NCBI GenBank assembly: GCA_038248985.1
Contig: JBBRWV010000089.1
Coordinates: 1-16,071, forward strand
DNA length: 16,071 bases
Source: JBBRWV01 sp038248985
Lineage (GTDB): Bacteria > Planctomycetota > Phycisphaerae > WQYP01
Direction of reading: 5' to 3'
A program made the translations under genes and the position numbers. This document shows positions 1-8,010 of this stretch, one piece after another. The stretch's first letter is position 1. Each line of letters opens with the position of its first letter. Under the pieces are notes generated by a model. That model was not told the DNA's origin and did not search any database. It worked only from the letters and a program-made list of their open reading frames with translations.

Positions 1-1
1 C

Positions 2-106
2 ATCTACGAGACGCGACGCACCGTGGCCGACGACTTCAAGGCCACGATGCGACTGCGCTTCGACGACCTGCTACCCAAGTGGAACTATGTGGCCGTGCCC
101 CAGTAA
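2..106 (+). CDS. C-terminal end of an unidentified protein (5' truncated by window edge)
   Basis: Reading frame 2 is open from the window edge to a TAA at 104-106 and gives 34 residues, beginning IYETRRTVADDF and ending KWNYVAVPQ. The fragment is rich in charged and aromatic residues, with no motif I recognise. A tail of beta-strands from an outer-membrane or envelope protein is possible but only a guess; it does not end in the aromatic residue usual for outer-membrane barrels. Its codons mostly end in C (GAC, TTC, GCC, CGC), unlike the other + strand genes here, which favour G endings. It converges on recQ, whose stop lies only 29 bp away, and I see no hairpin between them. That the frame is coding is likely; its identity is unknown. 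Confidence 0.5.
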   Translation: MYETRRTVADDFKATMRLRFDDLLPKWNYVAVPQ

Positions 107-135
107 ATCATTGACAGTTGTTGATGCGCCGGTCC

Positions 136-2403
136 TTAGTCGTTGCGGTGGGTGGCGCGGTGGTGGGCGGTGACGATGCGGACGAAGTCGTAGGGGATGG
201 ATCCTTCAAGTTGTTCGAAGATGGGACGGAGGCGGGCGGTGCCGCAGTCGGCGATGGCTTGTTCGATGCGCGCGATGAGGGGCGCGGGAACCCAGGGGGC
301 GATGGAGGAGGGGCTGTCGGATTCGATCCAATCGGTGAGGTAGCCGGCGATGGTGGAGGCGGCGCGGCCGGTTTGGGCGCAGACCTCGTCGACGGAGGCT
401 TGCTGGCGGAAGAGGACGTAGGCTTTTTCTTTGATGGGGTTGGGAGGTTTGGCGTTGGAGGATTTTCCGGAGGAGCGTTCGAAGCCGGTGACGAGATCGC
501 GCGGGAGAGGGTGGGATTGGCAGTAGGAGTTGATGATGGCGAGGGTGCGGTCGCCGAAGTCGGCGAGGCGGCGTTCGCCGATGCCGTAGGCGTAGCGCAT
601 GATAGCGAGGGTGGTGGGACGAATGCGGGCGAGGTCGCGGAGGGTGTTGTCGCTGAAGATGACGTAGGGAGGTACGGAGCGATCATCGGCGATGGACTTG
701 CGCATGAGACGGAGGACTTCGAAGAGGCTGTTGTCGACGCCGTCCCAGGAATCGGCATCGCGTTTTTGGGAGGCGTCGGTTTTGATGACGGGTTTGACGA
801 GGCGGGCGGTGCGGCGGGAGCGCATGACATCCCAGGAGGCGGGGTTGAGCTTGGGGATTTGGGCGGAGCCGCCGTCGGAGAGGGTGATGGCTTCCTGGGT
901 GAGTACGCCCTGGGTGATGAGTTGGTAGACGTAGTCGCGGAGTTCTTTTTCGTTCATGTTTTTGAGTAGGCCGTGGACGGTGAGTTTGTCGTGGCCGAGT
1001 TGGAGGATGCGAGCGGCGTTGGAGCCACGGAGGACGCCGACGATGTGGTTGATACCGAAGCGTTGATCTGTGCGGGCGACGGCGGAGAGGATTTTCTGGG
1101 CGACGACGTGGGCATCGGGGACGGATTCGGTGTCGCCGAGGCAGTGATCGCAGGCGGCGCAGCCGGCGTCGCTGGGCGGGGAGTAGATTTGGCCGAAGTA
1201 CTCCACGAGGGCCTGGTGGCGGCAGACGGCGGAGCGGCAGTAGCGATCCATGTCTTCGATGTGCTTGTAGGAGGAGGTGAGATATTCCTCGGTGACATCG
1301 GTGCCGGCGGCGCGGGCTTCGTCGACGGATTTTTCGAGGAGGCGTTTCCAGGAGTAGAGGTCGCTGCCGGAGTAGAAGAGGACGCACTCGGCCTCGAGGC
1401 CATCGCGTCCGGCGCGGCCGGTTTCCTGCTGGTAGGCTTCGATGCTTTTGGGCATGCCGGCGTGGATGACGAAGCGGAGGTTGGAGCGGTCGATGCCCAT
1501 GCCGAAGGCGACGGTGGCGACGATAAGGTCGCACTTTTCGGTGAGGAAGGCTTCCTGGGCGGCGCGGCGCTGGGGGGTGGACATGCCGGCGTGATAGCCC
1601 ATGGCGTGGCGACCCTTGGTGGTGAGTTGCTTGACGTATTCGTCGACATTTTTGCGGCTGAGGCAGTAGACGATGCCGGCTTCGTTGGGATGGCAGTCGA
1701 TGACTTCGGTGATTTGGGTGAGGGCATCCTGGCGGGGGAGGATGCGGTAGGTGAGGTTGGGGCGGTCGAAGTGGCCGACGATGACGTCGGGGGTTTGGAG
1801 GCTGAGCTGGGCGCAGATGTCTGCGCGGACGATTTCGGTGGCGGTGGCGGTGAAGCCGTGGACGGAGCATCCGGGGAAGGCTTGTTTGAGCATGGCGAGT
1901 TGGCGATATTCGGGGCGGAAATCGTGACCCCAGTGGCTGACGCAGTGGGCTTCATCGACGGCGAAGGTGCGGACGTTGCATTCGCGGAGGAAGTTTTGGA
2001 AGCCGGTGTTGACGAGGCGTTCGGGGGAGATGAAGAGGAGGGAGAGGCGGCCGGCGCGGAGATCGTCGGTGGTTTGGCGGCGGGCATCTTCATCGAGGCT
2101 GGAATCCAGCTGGGCGGCGGCGACGCCGAGGGTGCGGAGGGTGTCGACCTGATCTTTCATGAGGGCGATGAGGGGGGATATGACGACGGTGGGGCCGAAG
2201 CCGCGGGCGGCGCGGAGGATGGCGGGGGCCTGGTAGCAGAGGGATTTTCCGCCGCCGGTGGGTAGGACAAGGAGGGAGTCGCGGCCTTCGAGCATGGCGA
2301 GGATGGCGGGTTCCTGGAGTGAGCGAAGGGAGCGGAAGCCCCAGGTGCGTTCGACGAGGTCGAGGACTTCGGCGAGAAGGATGTCGGAGGAGATGGCGGA
2401 CAT
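136..2403 (-). CDS. recQ: ATP-dependent DNA helicase RecQ
   Basis: A 755-residue superfamily 2 3'-to-5' DNA helicase used in recombinational repair and restart of stalled forks. Helicase motifs are clear: Q-motif region near residue 30, Walker A LPTGGGKS (K53), DEAH box 150-153 followed by the RecQ aromatic-rich loop CVSHWGHDFRPEY, TATAT near 185-189, and motif VI QQETGRAGRDG at 325-335. The RecQ zinc site has Cys 389, 394, 415, 418 and 421 (one more than needed), then a winged-helix region to about 520 and an HRDC domain at about 555-630. An extra C-terminal helical segment (about 653-755) resembles the HTH_40 domain found on some RecQ proteins; E. coli RecQ (about 610 residues) lacks it. 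I chose the ATG at 2403 because the longer frame to 2481 would run through a terminator hairpin. No clear Shine-Dalgarno is seen. Confidence 0.95.
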   Translation of the reverse strand: MSAISSDILLAEVLDLVERTWGFRSLRSLQEPAILAMLEGRDSLLVLPTGGGKSLCYQAPAILRAARGFGPTVVISPLIALMKDQVDTLRTLGVAAAQLDSSLDEDARRQTTDDLRAGRLSLLFISPERLVNTGFQNFLRECNVRTFAVDEAHCVSHWGHDFRPEYRQLAMLKQAFPGCSVHGFTATATEIVRADICAQLSLQTPDVIVGHFDRPNLTYRILPRQDALTQITEVIDCHPNEAGIVYCLSRKNVDEYVKQLTTKGRHAMGYHAGMSTPQRRAAQEAFLTEKCDLIVATVAFGMGIDRSNLRFVIHAGMPKSIEAYQQETGRAGRDGLEAECVLFYSGSDLYSWKRLLEKSVDEARAAGTDVTEEYLTSSYKHIEDMDRYCRSAVCRHQALVEYFGQIYSPPSDAGCAACDHCLGDTESVPDAHVVAQKILSAVARTDQRFGINHIVGVLRGSNAARILQLGHDKLTVHGLLKNMNEKELRDYVYQLITQGVLTQEAITLSDGGSAQIPKLNPASWDVMRSRRTARLVKPVIKTDASQKRDADSWDGVDNSLFEVLRLMRKSIADDRSVPPYVIFSDNTLRDLARIRPTTLAIMRYAYGIGERRLADFGDRTLAIINSYCQSHPLPRDLVTGFERSSGKSSNAKPPNPIKEKAYVLFRQQASVDEVCAQTGRAASTIAGYLTDWIESDSPSSIAPWVPAPLIARIEQAIADCGTARLRPIFEQLEGSIPYDFVRIVTAHHRATHRND

Positions 2404-2430
2404 GCGGAACCGGTTAGGAGCAGTGCGGGG

Positions 2431-2469
2431 AAAGAAACGGCCTCCAGCGGCGGGTGCTGGGGGAGGCCG
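2431..2469 (-). terminator. Intrinsic terminator of the lipoprotein gene
   Basis: Read on the minus strand just after the lipoprotein stop, CGGCCTCC (2469-2462) pairs with GGAGGCCG (2445-2438). An inner AGC/GCT pairing extends the stem around a two-base bulge and a short loop. The hairpin is followed directly by TTTCTTT (2437-2431). It sits between the lipoprotein gene and recQ, so recQ probably has its own promoter or depends on read-through. Confidence 0.7.
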
Positions 2470-2483
2470 AGGGGTGGGCAAGA

Positions 2484-3422
2484 TTAGGGTTGGCCGGGGG
2501 CGTCCATGGTCATGGGGGGCACATCGGTGTTGCGCGTGGAATCGATTTCGATTTTTTTGAACATGGCGGCCTGAGAGGATTTGGCGGCGGACATTTCAGA
2601 TGGATAATCAAAGAGGGGCTTGGTGGCTCCGGTGACGGTGGCGGAGATGGCGCCCTTTTTTCCGAAGATGGTTTCGGTCATGACTTCGGGGTCATTGGAG
2701 GCGGTTTTTCCGGAGCGGATTTGCTGTTCGAGTTTTTTGTCGTCGGCCATGGCTTTTTCCATGGCGTCGAGCATCTTGGTGCCTTCGATGGTGAGGGCGA
2801 CGGAGTTGCCGCTTTTCTTGTTGAGGATGTTGGTGTCTTTGATGGAGCCGGGGAGGGTGTAGAGGGAGTCAACCTTGAGGAGGGCGAAAAGGCGTCGGGA
2901 ATCGGGGAGGCTTTTTTTGAAGGCGGCGCGTTCTTTTTCAACGCGAGCGGTGACTTCGGCATCGGTGAGCTTGGGGGGATTGGAATCGGCGGGGGCGGCG
3001 GCGTTGATCTGATAGCTGAGACGGTATTGGCCATCGGCGAGTTTTTCCCATTTCACGGGGAAGCCAAAGCCGGTATTGAGGCCATTGATGTCCTGAAAGT
3101 AAGCGGTGCCTTTGACCATGTCGGCTCCATCTTTGGTGACCTCGTAGGTGACGTCTTTCCAAGCGTCAACGCCGCGGGTTTTGAGAACGAGAGTTTCCGC
3201 CGACTGACGTGCGCGGGCGGTGAGTTGCTTCTCGGTGAGAGGGGGCGGGGCGACGTTGCCGATGGGACGGGGCGGGGGAGCGAAGACGGTTTCGAAGGTG
3301 ATTTTTCCGGAGCCATCGGGATTGAGCGTGAGGGCTTCCTTGCGATCGAGACAGCCGGCGAGCGTGGCGGCGGCGAAGAGCAGGGTTAAGGCGGGCAGGC
3401 ATTTTTTCAGCAGGTGGTTCAT
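2484..3422 (-). CDS. Predicted lipoprotein of unknown function
   Basis: A 312-residue protein with a short basic N-terminus (MNHLLKK), a hydrophobic stretch and a lipobox LAGC with the lipidated Cys at residue 24, so it is expected to be membrane-anchored after signal peptidase II processing. The mature part starts with a strand-like segment (ALTLNPDGSGKITFETVF), has a Pro-rich patch (about 50-62) and a charged helical region near 155-175. No catalytic motif is visible and I do not recognise the family. The start at 3422 is favoured over an upstream in-frame ATG because GGAGGA lies about 8 bases before it and the lipoprotein signal begins exactly there. It lies 70 bp downstream of holB, with a weak hairpin between, and is followed by a strong terminator. 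Confidence 0.85.
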   Translation of the reverse strand: MNHLLKKCLPALTLLFAAATLAGCLDRKEALTLNPDGSGKITFETVFAPPPRPIGNVAPPPLTEKQLTARARQSAETLVLKTRGVDAWKDVTYEVTKDGADMVKGTAYFQDINGLNTGFGFPVKWEKLADGQYRLSYQINAAAPADSNPPKLTDAEVTARVEKERAAFKKSLPDSRRLFALLKVDSLYTLPGSIKDTNILNKKSGNSVALTIEGTKMLDAMEKAMADDKKLEQQIRSGKTASNDPEVMTETIFGKKGAISATVTGATKPLFDYPSEMSAAKSSQAAMFKKIEIDSTRNTDVPPMTMDAPGQP

Positions 3423-3455
3423 TTGTGATCCTCCGGGAAAATTGGGTGGGATGGG

Positions 3456-3477
3456 AAATAGACGCCAACGGTTGGCG
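3456..3477 (-). terminator. Possible weak terminator after holB
   Basis: CGCCAA (3463-3468) and TTGGCG (3472-3477) form a 6-bp stem with a 3-base loop. On the minus strand it is followed by TCTATTT, a short, imperfect T-tract. It could terminate holB or only attenuate read-through into the lipoprotein gene. The stem is short. Confidence 0.35.
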
Positions 3478-3492
3478 AGCGTGGGGTTCGAA

Positions 3493-4740
3493 TTAGTGAG
3501 ATTCCTGCAGGAGATGCTCCCATTGAATGGTGGTGGCTGCAAGCAGGATTTTATCATTCACGTTCATATCGATCTGGGCTTCGGCGGCGCGGGCGGTGGC
3601 GATGAGCCGGGGGACGAGGCCGTAATCGAGTGCGCCGCTGATGCCGGGGAGCGGTGTGGGGTGGGGTGTGCCGAGGGCGTGGCGGAGGCGATCGGAGAAC
3701 CAATCAGCGCACATGCAGAGGAGCAGGGCGATGCCGTCGCGCTTGGCGCGGTCTTCGGAGGTGAGGCGGTCGCGGAGGAGGGCGAGGCCGGCGTATTCAG
3801 CGGCGAATTTGCTGAGGAGAGCGGCGAGGTCGGAGGCGGAGAGACGGCCGGCGACGAGTTGATCGAGGGTGGAGCCGAGTTCGCGGCTCCAAGAGAGGAT
3901 GCCCCCGGGAGTAAATTTGGAATCAACGGGGGAATCGGAATCGGCGTCGTCGGATTTGGCTTTGCGTGCGGCGGCGGCGGCGTTTTTTTCGTCGATGACG
4001 CGGATATCATTGGCCCAGCGCAGGGCGCGGCCGAGGGAGCCGCGGGCGAGGCGGGCCATGAGATGCGCGTCATCGTTATCCATGCCGGTACCGATGAGGG
4101 CGTGGAGGAGGATTTCGTCAGGGAGTTCGCTGAGGGTGACGATTTGGGAACGGCTGCGGATGGTGGCGAGCAGTTCCTGAGGGCTGGCGGTGATGAGGAT
4201 GATGTAGGAATCGGGCGGGGGTTCTTCGAGGGTTTTGAGGAGGGCGTTTTGGGCGGGGGCTTCCATGAGGTCGGCTTCGTCGATGATGAAGAATTTGCCG
4301 CGGCCGCGGAAAGAGCGTTTGGCAATTTTGGCTTCTTTTTGCTGTGCGGGGTCGCCGGTGATTTCACCGCGGATTACGTCGATGCCGAGGGTGGTGCCCT
4401 TGGACTTGCCGGTTTTGTCGTGGTAGCGGATGAGTTCCTTGGTGATGATGTGGACATCGGGGTGGGAGTCAGCGTCGATGGCGCGGCAGCTTTCGCAGGT
4501 GGTGCAGGCGAGGCGGAGGAGGAAGTCGGGCGGGAGTTGGGGGAGGGCACCGGCATTGGGACGGGTGATGGGGGAATCGCAGAGTTGGAGACGGGCGAGC
4601 TCGATGGCGAGTTTGAATTTTCCGACACCGAGAGGGCCGGCGAAGAGCCAGGTGTGGGCGAGGCGCGAGGCGCGGAGGGAGCGTTGGAGTTGGGCGAGGG
4701 AGCGGGATTGTCCGAGGACGTTGAGCATGGGCAAGAGCAT
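3493..4740 (-). CDS. holB: DNA polymerase III delta' subunit (clamp loader)
   Basis: A 415-residue AAA+ protein of the DnaX/delta' type, part of the clamp loader that opens the sliding clamp onto primed DNA. Walker A is GPLGVGK (K41), followed by Phe instead of Thr/Ser, as expected for a delta' that does not hydrolyse ATP. The zinc module Cys are 54, 79, 82 and 85. Walker B is DEAD (154-157), followed by QNALLKTLEEPP, sensor-1-like ITAS and the SRS arginine-finger position (196-198). The SRS replaces the more usual SRC. A DnaX would carry a canonical P-loop, so delta' is preferred. Start choice is uncertain between ATG 4740 and ATG 4728, with no clear Shine-Dalgarno. The gene is divergent from the deacetylase gene 45 bp away. 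The C-terminal half (from about 225) has an Ala/Asp-rich, low-complexity segment and weaker family similarity. Confidence 0.88.
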   Translation of the reverse strand: MLLPMLNVLGQSRSLAQLQRSLRASRLAHTWLFAGPLGVGKFKLAIELARLQLCDSPITRPNAGALPQLPPDFLLRLACTTCESCRAIDADSHPDVHIITKELIRYHDKTGKSKGTTLGIDVIRGEITGDPAQQKEAKIAKRSFRGRGKFFIIDEADLMEAPAQNALLKTLEEPPPDSYIILITASPQELLATIRSRSQIVTLSELPDEILLHALIGTGMDNDDAHLMARLARGSLGRALRWANDIRVIDEKNAAAAARKAKSDDADSDSPVDSKFTPGGILSWSRELGSTLDQLVAGRLSASDLAALLSKFAAEYAGLALLRDRLTSEDRAKRDGIALLLCMCADWFSDRLRHALGTPHPTPLPGISGALDYGLVPRLIATARAAEAQIDMNVNDKILLAATTIQWEHLLQESH

Positions 4741-4785
4741 AGCGGGCGGGGTGACGCGTGCCAACGAGTATCGTATGCTGAGGGG

Positions 4786-5823
4786 ATGAAAGTTTTTATT
4801 GAAGATGAATGTTTGTTGCACGCGCCGAAGGCGTATGTGGCGGATGGATCGGTACGGGCGTGGCCGGAGAGCCCGGAGCGGATATTTGCGATACGGGGGG
4901 CGCTGGCGGAGAGCGGGGCGTTTGAGTTTTTGGAAGCGGAGGCGGAGGCGTTGCAGGCGGTTGGAAATATACACGATGCGGGGTATTTGGAATTCTTGCG
5001 GACGATTTATGCGGCGTGGACGGCGGAAGTCGGGGAGGTGGAGGTGATGCCGGACACGATGGTTCCGCCGGGGCGGAGAGGGGTTTTGCGGCGGCCGACG
5101 AATGCGGTGGCGCAGACGGGGTATTACTGTTTTGATCTTGCGGCACCGATTGAGACGCACACGTGGACGGCGGCGGGCGCGGCGGCACGGTGCGCGGTGA
5201 GCGCGGCGGAGGCGGTGCGTGGTGGTGCGGCGGCGGCGTATGCGTTGGGGCGACCACCGGGGCATCATGCGGGGCGGGACTATTGCGGGGGATTTTGCTA
5301 CTTGAATAATGCGGCGATCGCGGCAGAGCAACTGCGGCTCACGGGGGCGGGGAGGGTGGCGATATTGGATGTGGATTATCACCACGGGAACGGGACGCAG
5401 GATATTTTTTATGGACGCAAGGATGTGTTGTTTGTTTCGCTGCATGCGGATCCGAACACGCAGTATCCGTATTTTTGGGGTCATGCGGAGGAGAGCGGCG
5501 AGGGGGAGGGCGAGGGGTACACTGTGAATTTTCCTTTGGCGCGGCGGACGGGGGAGGCGGAGTGGTTTTTGACGTTGGCGCAGGCGCTGATGCATGTGCA
5601 GATGTTTGGGCCTGATGCGTTGGTGGTTTCTTTGGGGGTGGACACGGCGATGGAAGATGGGGTAGGGGATTTTGGATTGAGGGTGGAATCATTTACGCAG
5701 TTGGGACAGATGCTGCGGACGCTGAAGGTGCCGACGGTGTTTGTGCAGGAGGGTGGATACAACCTGAAGCAGATTGGGGAATGCGTGCGGAACGCGCTGT
5801 CAGGGTTTGGCGGGGATGAGTAG
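4786..5823 (+). CDS. Histone deacetylase superfamily protein, acetylpolyamine amidohydrolase-like
   Basis: A 345-residue zinc-dependent deacetylase of the arginase/deacetylase fold. The active-site set is complete: tandem His160-His161 in RPPGHHAG, zinc ligands Asp197 and His199 in DVDYHHGNG, third ligand Asp286 in SLGVDTAMEDG, and the catalytic Tyr325 in EGGYN. Length, the PERI segment near the N-terminus and the SLGVDT context fit bacterial acetylpolyamine amidohydrolases, which remove acetyl groups from acetylputrescine, acetylcadaverine or acetylspermidine. A protein-lysine or other amide substrate cannot be excluded. No signal peptide, so cytoplasmic. AGGGG lies immediately before the ATG, tighter than usual spacing, but the N-terminus MKVFIEDECLLHAPK matches the family start. 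The 3' end overlaps the receiver-like gene of the opposite strand by 24 bp. The open frame continues upstream antisense to holB, which is an artefact of base skew. Confidence 0.9.
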   Translation: MKVFIEDECLLHAPKAYVADGSVRAWPESPERIFAIRGALAESGAFEFLEAEAEALQAVGNIHDAGYLEFLRTIYAAWTAEVGEVEVMPDTMVPPGRRGVLRRPTNAVAQTGYYCFDLAAPIETHTWTAAGAAARCAVSAAEAVRGGAAAAYALGRPPGHHAGRDYCGGFCYLNNAAIAAEQLRLTGAGRVAILDVDYHHGNGTQDIFYGRKDVLFVSLHADPNTQYPYFWGHAEESGEGEGEGYTVNFPLARRTGEAEWFLTLAQALMHVQMFGPDALVVSLGVDTAMEDGVGDFGLRVESFTQLGQMLRTLKVPTVFVQEGGYNLKQIGECVRNALSGFGGDE

Positions 5824-6156
5824 GGAGGGGAGGATTTCAACGAAAGCGGAACGGGACAGGACTTGATCGGCGCCGGCGGCTTGGGCCTGACGGGCAAGTT
5901 CGACCTGGACGTGGCTGAGAAAGGCTACGACGCGGGGATTTTTGGGATGGGACTTGGCGAGGCGAATGGCGGCGAGGGGATCGACGGCGGTGATGTTGAG
6001 ATCGACGAGGAGGAGGGGAGCGTCCGTGGCGGCGTCGAGGAGATCGGAAAGGCGTGGAAGCGTGCGGGCGACGGCGACGGGGTTGCCGAGTTGCTTGCCG
6101 GTGCCGGTGATCTTGGTGGAGAAAATAAGGTCGGTAACGAGAGCGATGGGGGACAT
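5800..6156 (-). CDS. Small degenerate response-regulator receiver-like protein
   Basis: A 118-residue single-domain protein with the alternating strand/helix pattern of CheY. A possible phospho-acceptor is Asp52 in LLLVDLN at the end of strand 3, only one acidic residue (Asp9) lies after strand 1 instead of the usual pair, Ser81 sits at the conserved Ser/Thr position, and Arg102 replaces the conserved Lys after strand 5. The reduced acidic pocket and missing Lys suggest altered or lost phosphorylation. No output domain and no histidine kinase are present in the window. It is the last gene of the LOG-phoH-FAH operon, 33 bp after the FAH gene, with a good AAGGA site 8 bases before the ATG. Its tail overlaps the end of the deacetylase gene. 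The receiver assignment rests on pattern and is moderate. Confidence 0.72.
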   Translation of the reverse strand: MSPIALVTDLIFSTKITGTGKQLGNPVAVARTLPRLSDLLDAATDAPLLLVDLNITAVDPLAAIRLAKSHPKNPRVVAFLSHVQVELARQAQAAGADQVLSRSAFVEILPSLLIPAKP

Positions 6157-6189
6157 GTGGGGGATCCTTCAACTTTTTTGGGGCTGGAA

Positions 6190-7005
6190 TTATGGGGTCG
6201 AGATTGGCTCGGCGATGACGGGATTGGTGAGGTCGCCGATTTTTTCAATGCGGACGGTGACGGTGTCGGCGGGGTGGAGAAATTGCGGGGGTTTCATGCC
6301 CATGCCGACGCCGGAGGGGGTGCCGGTGAGGATGACCATGCCGGGGAGAAGCGTGCAGGAACCAGAGAGGAATTCGATGAGGGTGGGGACATCGAAGATC
6401 ATGTCCGCGGTGGAGCTGTCTTGCAGGATTTGGCCGTTGACGAGGGTGGAGATGCCGAGAGCGTTGGGGTTGGGGATTTCGTCGCGGGTGACGATGGCGG
6501 GGCCGAGGGGACAGAAGGTGTCGAAGGTTTTTCCGCGGCACCATTGGGAACCGCCAAATTCTTTTTGCCAGTCGCGGGCGGAGACATCGTTGGCGCAGGT
6601 GTAGCCGAGGATGTGCTCGAAGGCGCGGGCCTTGGGGATATTTTTGCCGCGTTGGCCGATGACGATGGCGAGTTCGCATTCCCAGTCGACCTTGGTGGAT
6701 TGGAGGTGCTGGGGGATTTCGATGGGGTCATGGGGATTTTGAACGGAGGCGGGTGATTTGACGAAGAGGATGGGGTACTCAGGAATCTTGGCACCGGTTT
6801 CCTCAGCATGTTTGCGATAGTTGAGGCCAATGCAAAGAATGGTAACTGGGGCGAGCGGGGCGAGGAGTTTTTTGATGGCGATCTTTTGATGCGTGACGGT
6901 GTAGTTGGCGAAGATGTCGCCCTGGATGCGTAAGGCGGAGCCGTCGTTTTGGTCGACGCCGTGATGGATTTCGCCGAGGGAATCGGTGAAGCGAACGATG
7001 CGCAT
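6190..7005 (-). CDS. Fumarylacetoacetate hydrolase family protein
   Basis: A 271-residue FAH-fold enzyme. Members cleave C-C bonds or decarboxylate/hydrate 2-oxo acids with a divalent metal. Metal-binding acids are Glu109 and Glu111 in DWECELAIVIG and Asp140 in GYTCANDVSARDWQ. The GKTFDTFCPLGP segment (158-169) and TGTPSGVG (227-234) are also typical. An N-terminal portion of about 55 residues precedes the core, as in 2-hydroxyhepta-2,4-diene-1,7-dioate isomerase-like, ureidoglycolate lyase-like and oxaloacetate decarboxylase-like (FAHD1) members; the sequence alone does not settle the substrate. AAGGA lies about 10 bases before the ATG. It is 18 bp downstream of phoH and 33 bp upstream of the receiver-like gene. 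No aromatic-catabolism genes are nearby, so a general oxo-acid housekeeping role is at least as likely as catabolism. Confidence 0.9.
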   Translation of the reverse strand: MRIVRFTDSLGEIHHGVDQNDGSALRIQGDIFANYTVTHQKIAIKKLLAPLAPVTILCIGLNYRKHAEETGAKIPEYPILFVKSPASVQNPHDPIEIPQHLQSTKVDWECELAIVIGQRGKNIPKARAFEHILGYTCANDVSARDWQKEFGGSQWCRGKTFDTFCPLGPAIVTRDEIPNPNALGISTLVNGQILQDSSTADMIFDVPTLIEFLSGSCTLLPGMVILTGTPSGVGMGMKPPQFLHPADTVTVRIEKIGDLTNPVIAEPISTP

Positions 7006-7023
7006 GAGCGTGAATTCCTTAAG

Positions 7024-8010
7024 TCAGGGGGTTTTGGATTCGACAGGGCGGCGGGGTTCGGCGCGATCACTGTAGGCTTGGACGATATTCTGGACGAGTT
7101 TGTGGCGGACTATGTCGCCCTTGTCGAGTTTGACGAAGGCGATGCCCTTGATGCCGCGAAGGGTGCGGTGGGCGTCGATGAGGCCGCTGTCCTGGCCTTT
7201 TTCGAGATCGACCTGGGAAGGGTCGCCGGTGACGATCATTTTGCTTTGTTCGCCGAGGCGGGTGAGGAACATGAGCATTTGCGATGTCGTGGTGTTTTGG
7301 GCTTCATCGAGAATGACGACGGCTTCATTGAGCGTGCGTCCGCGCATGTAGGCGAGGGGGGCGACTTCGATGATGTCGTTGGCCATGTATTTGCGGATTT
7401 GTTCGAAGGTCATCATGTCGGAGAGGGCGTCAAGCAGAGGGCGGAGGTAGGGGTTCACTTTTTCTTCGATGCCGCCGGGGAGGAAACCGAGCTTTTCGCC
7501 GGCCTCGACGGCGGGTCGCACGAGGATAATGCGGCGGATAATGGAACGGCGGAGGAGGCTGACGGCCATGGCGACGGCGAGGAAGGTTTTGCCGGTGCCG
7601 GCAGGGCCTTCGCAGAATACGAGGTCGTTTTTGACGATGGATTCGAGGTAGCGTTTCTGGCCGTCGGTTTTGGCTTTGACGAGTTGGCCGCGGGCGGAGA
7701 CATCGAGAGCGCCGTGTTCATCGGGGCCAGCGAGGGCGGGGTCGTGATCGATTTCGCCTTCGGTGCGGCGGACGAGCATGATGAGCTGATCGCGTTCCAT
7801 GTGCGAATGGTGGCGGAGGTGGCGTTGCAGTTCACCGATGACGGCGGCAGCTCGCGAGACCTGGGCGGGCTCGCCGGAGATGCGCAGCGTGTCATCACGG
7901 TAGGTGAGATGGACGTTGAGCATCTCGCGGAGAAGGCGCAGGTTTTTATCACCATGGCCGAGCAGGGTGGCGGGATCGACATGGGGATCGATGGCGAGAC
8001 TGAGGTTCAT
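7024..8010 (-). CDS. phoH: PhoH family ATPase
   Basis: A 328-residue PhoH/PhoL-type P-loop ATPase; family members are linked to RNA metabolism and ribosome maturation. An N-terminal KH-like region (about 1-70) precedes the ATPase core: Walker A GPAGTGKT (K141), ILVRPAVEAGEKLGFLPG (161-179), and Walker B ILDEAQNTT (233-241) with the family-typical AQN. This is followed by TGDPSQVDL (261-269). Length is normal for PhoL. Its ATG overlaps the TGA of the upstream LOG-family gene (ATGA), implying translational coupling. In many bacteria ybeY (rRNA maturation endonuclease) lies directly downstream; here a FAH-family gene takes that place. No signal peptide. Confidence 0.95.
   Translation of the reverse strand: MNLSLAIDPHVDPATLLGHGDKNLRLLREMLNVHLTYRDDTLRISGEPAQVSRAAAVIGELQRHLRHHSHMERDQLIMLVRRTEGEIDHDPALAGPDEHGALDVSARGQLVKAKTDGQKRYLESIVKNDLVFCEGPAGTGKTFLAVAMAVSLLRRSIIRRIILVRPAVEAGEKLGFLPGGIEEKVNPYLRPLLDALSDMMTFEQIRKYMANDIIEVAPLAYMRGRTLNEAVVILDEAQNTTTSQMLMFLTRLGEQSKMIVTGDPSQVDLEKGQDSGLIDAHRTLRGIKGIAFVKLDKGDIVRHKLVQNIVQAYSDRAEPRRPVESKTP

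Noticed and set aside
973..2265. Long + strand frame (430 codons) antisense to recQ
   Set aside because: RecQ has complete motifs on the minus strand across this whole region; the antisense translation is Gly/Asp/Glu repeats, as expected from base skew.
3220..5823. A single 867-codon + strand frame that could be read as a large N-terminal extension of the deacetylase
   Set aside because: The upstream part is antisense to holB and the lipoprotein gene, is Gly/Glu/Ala-rich without homology, and the family N-terminus starts exactly at 4786. The open frame is caused by the G-rich strand lacking stops.
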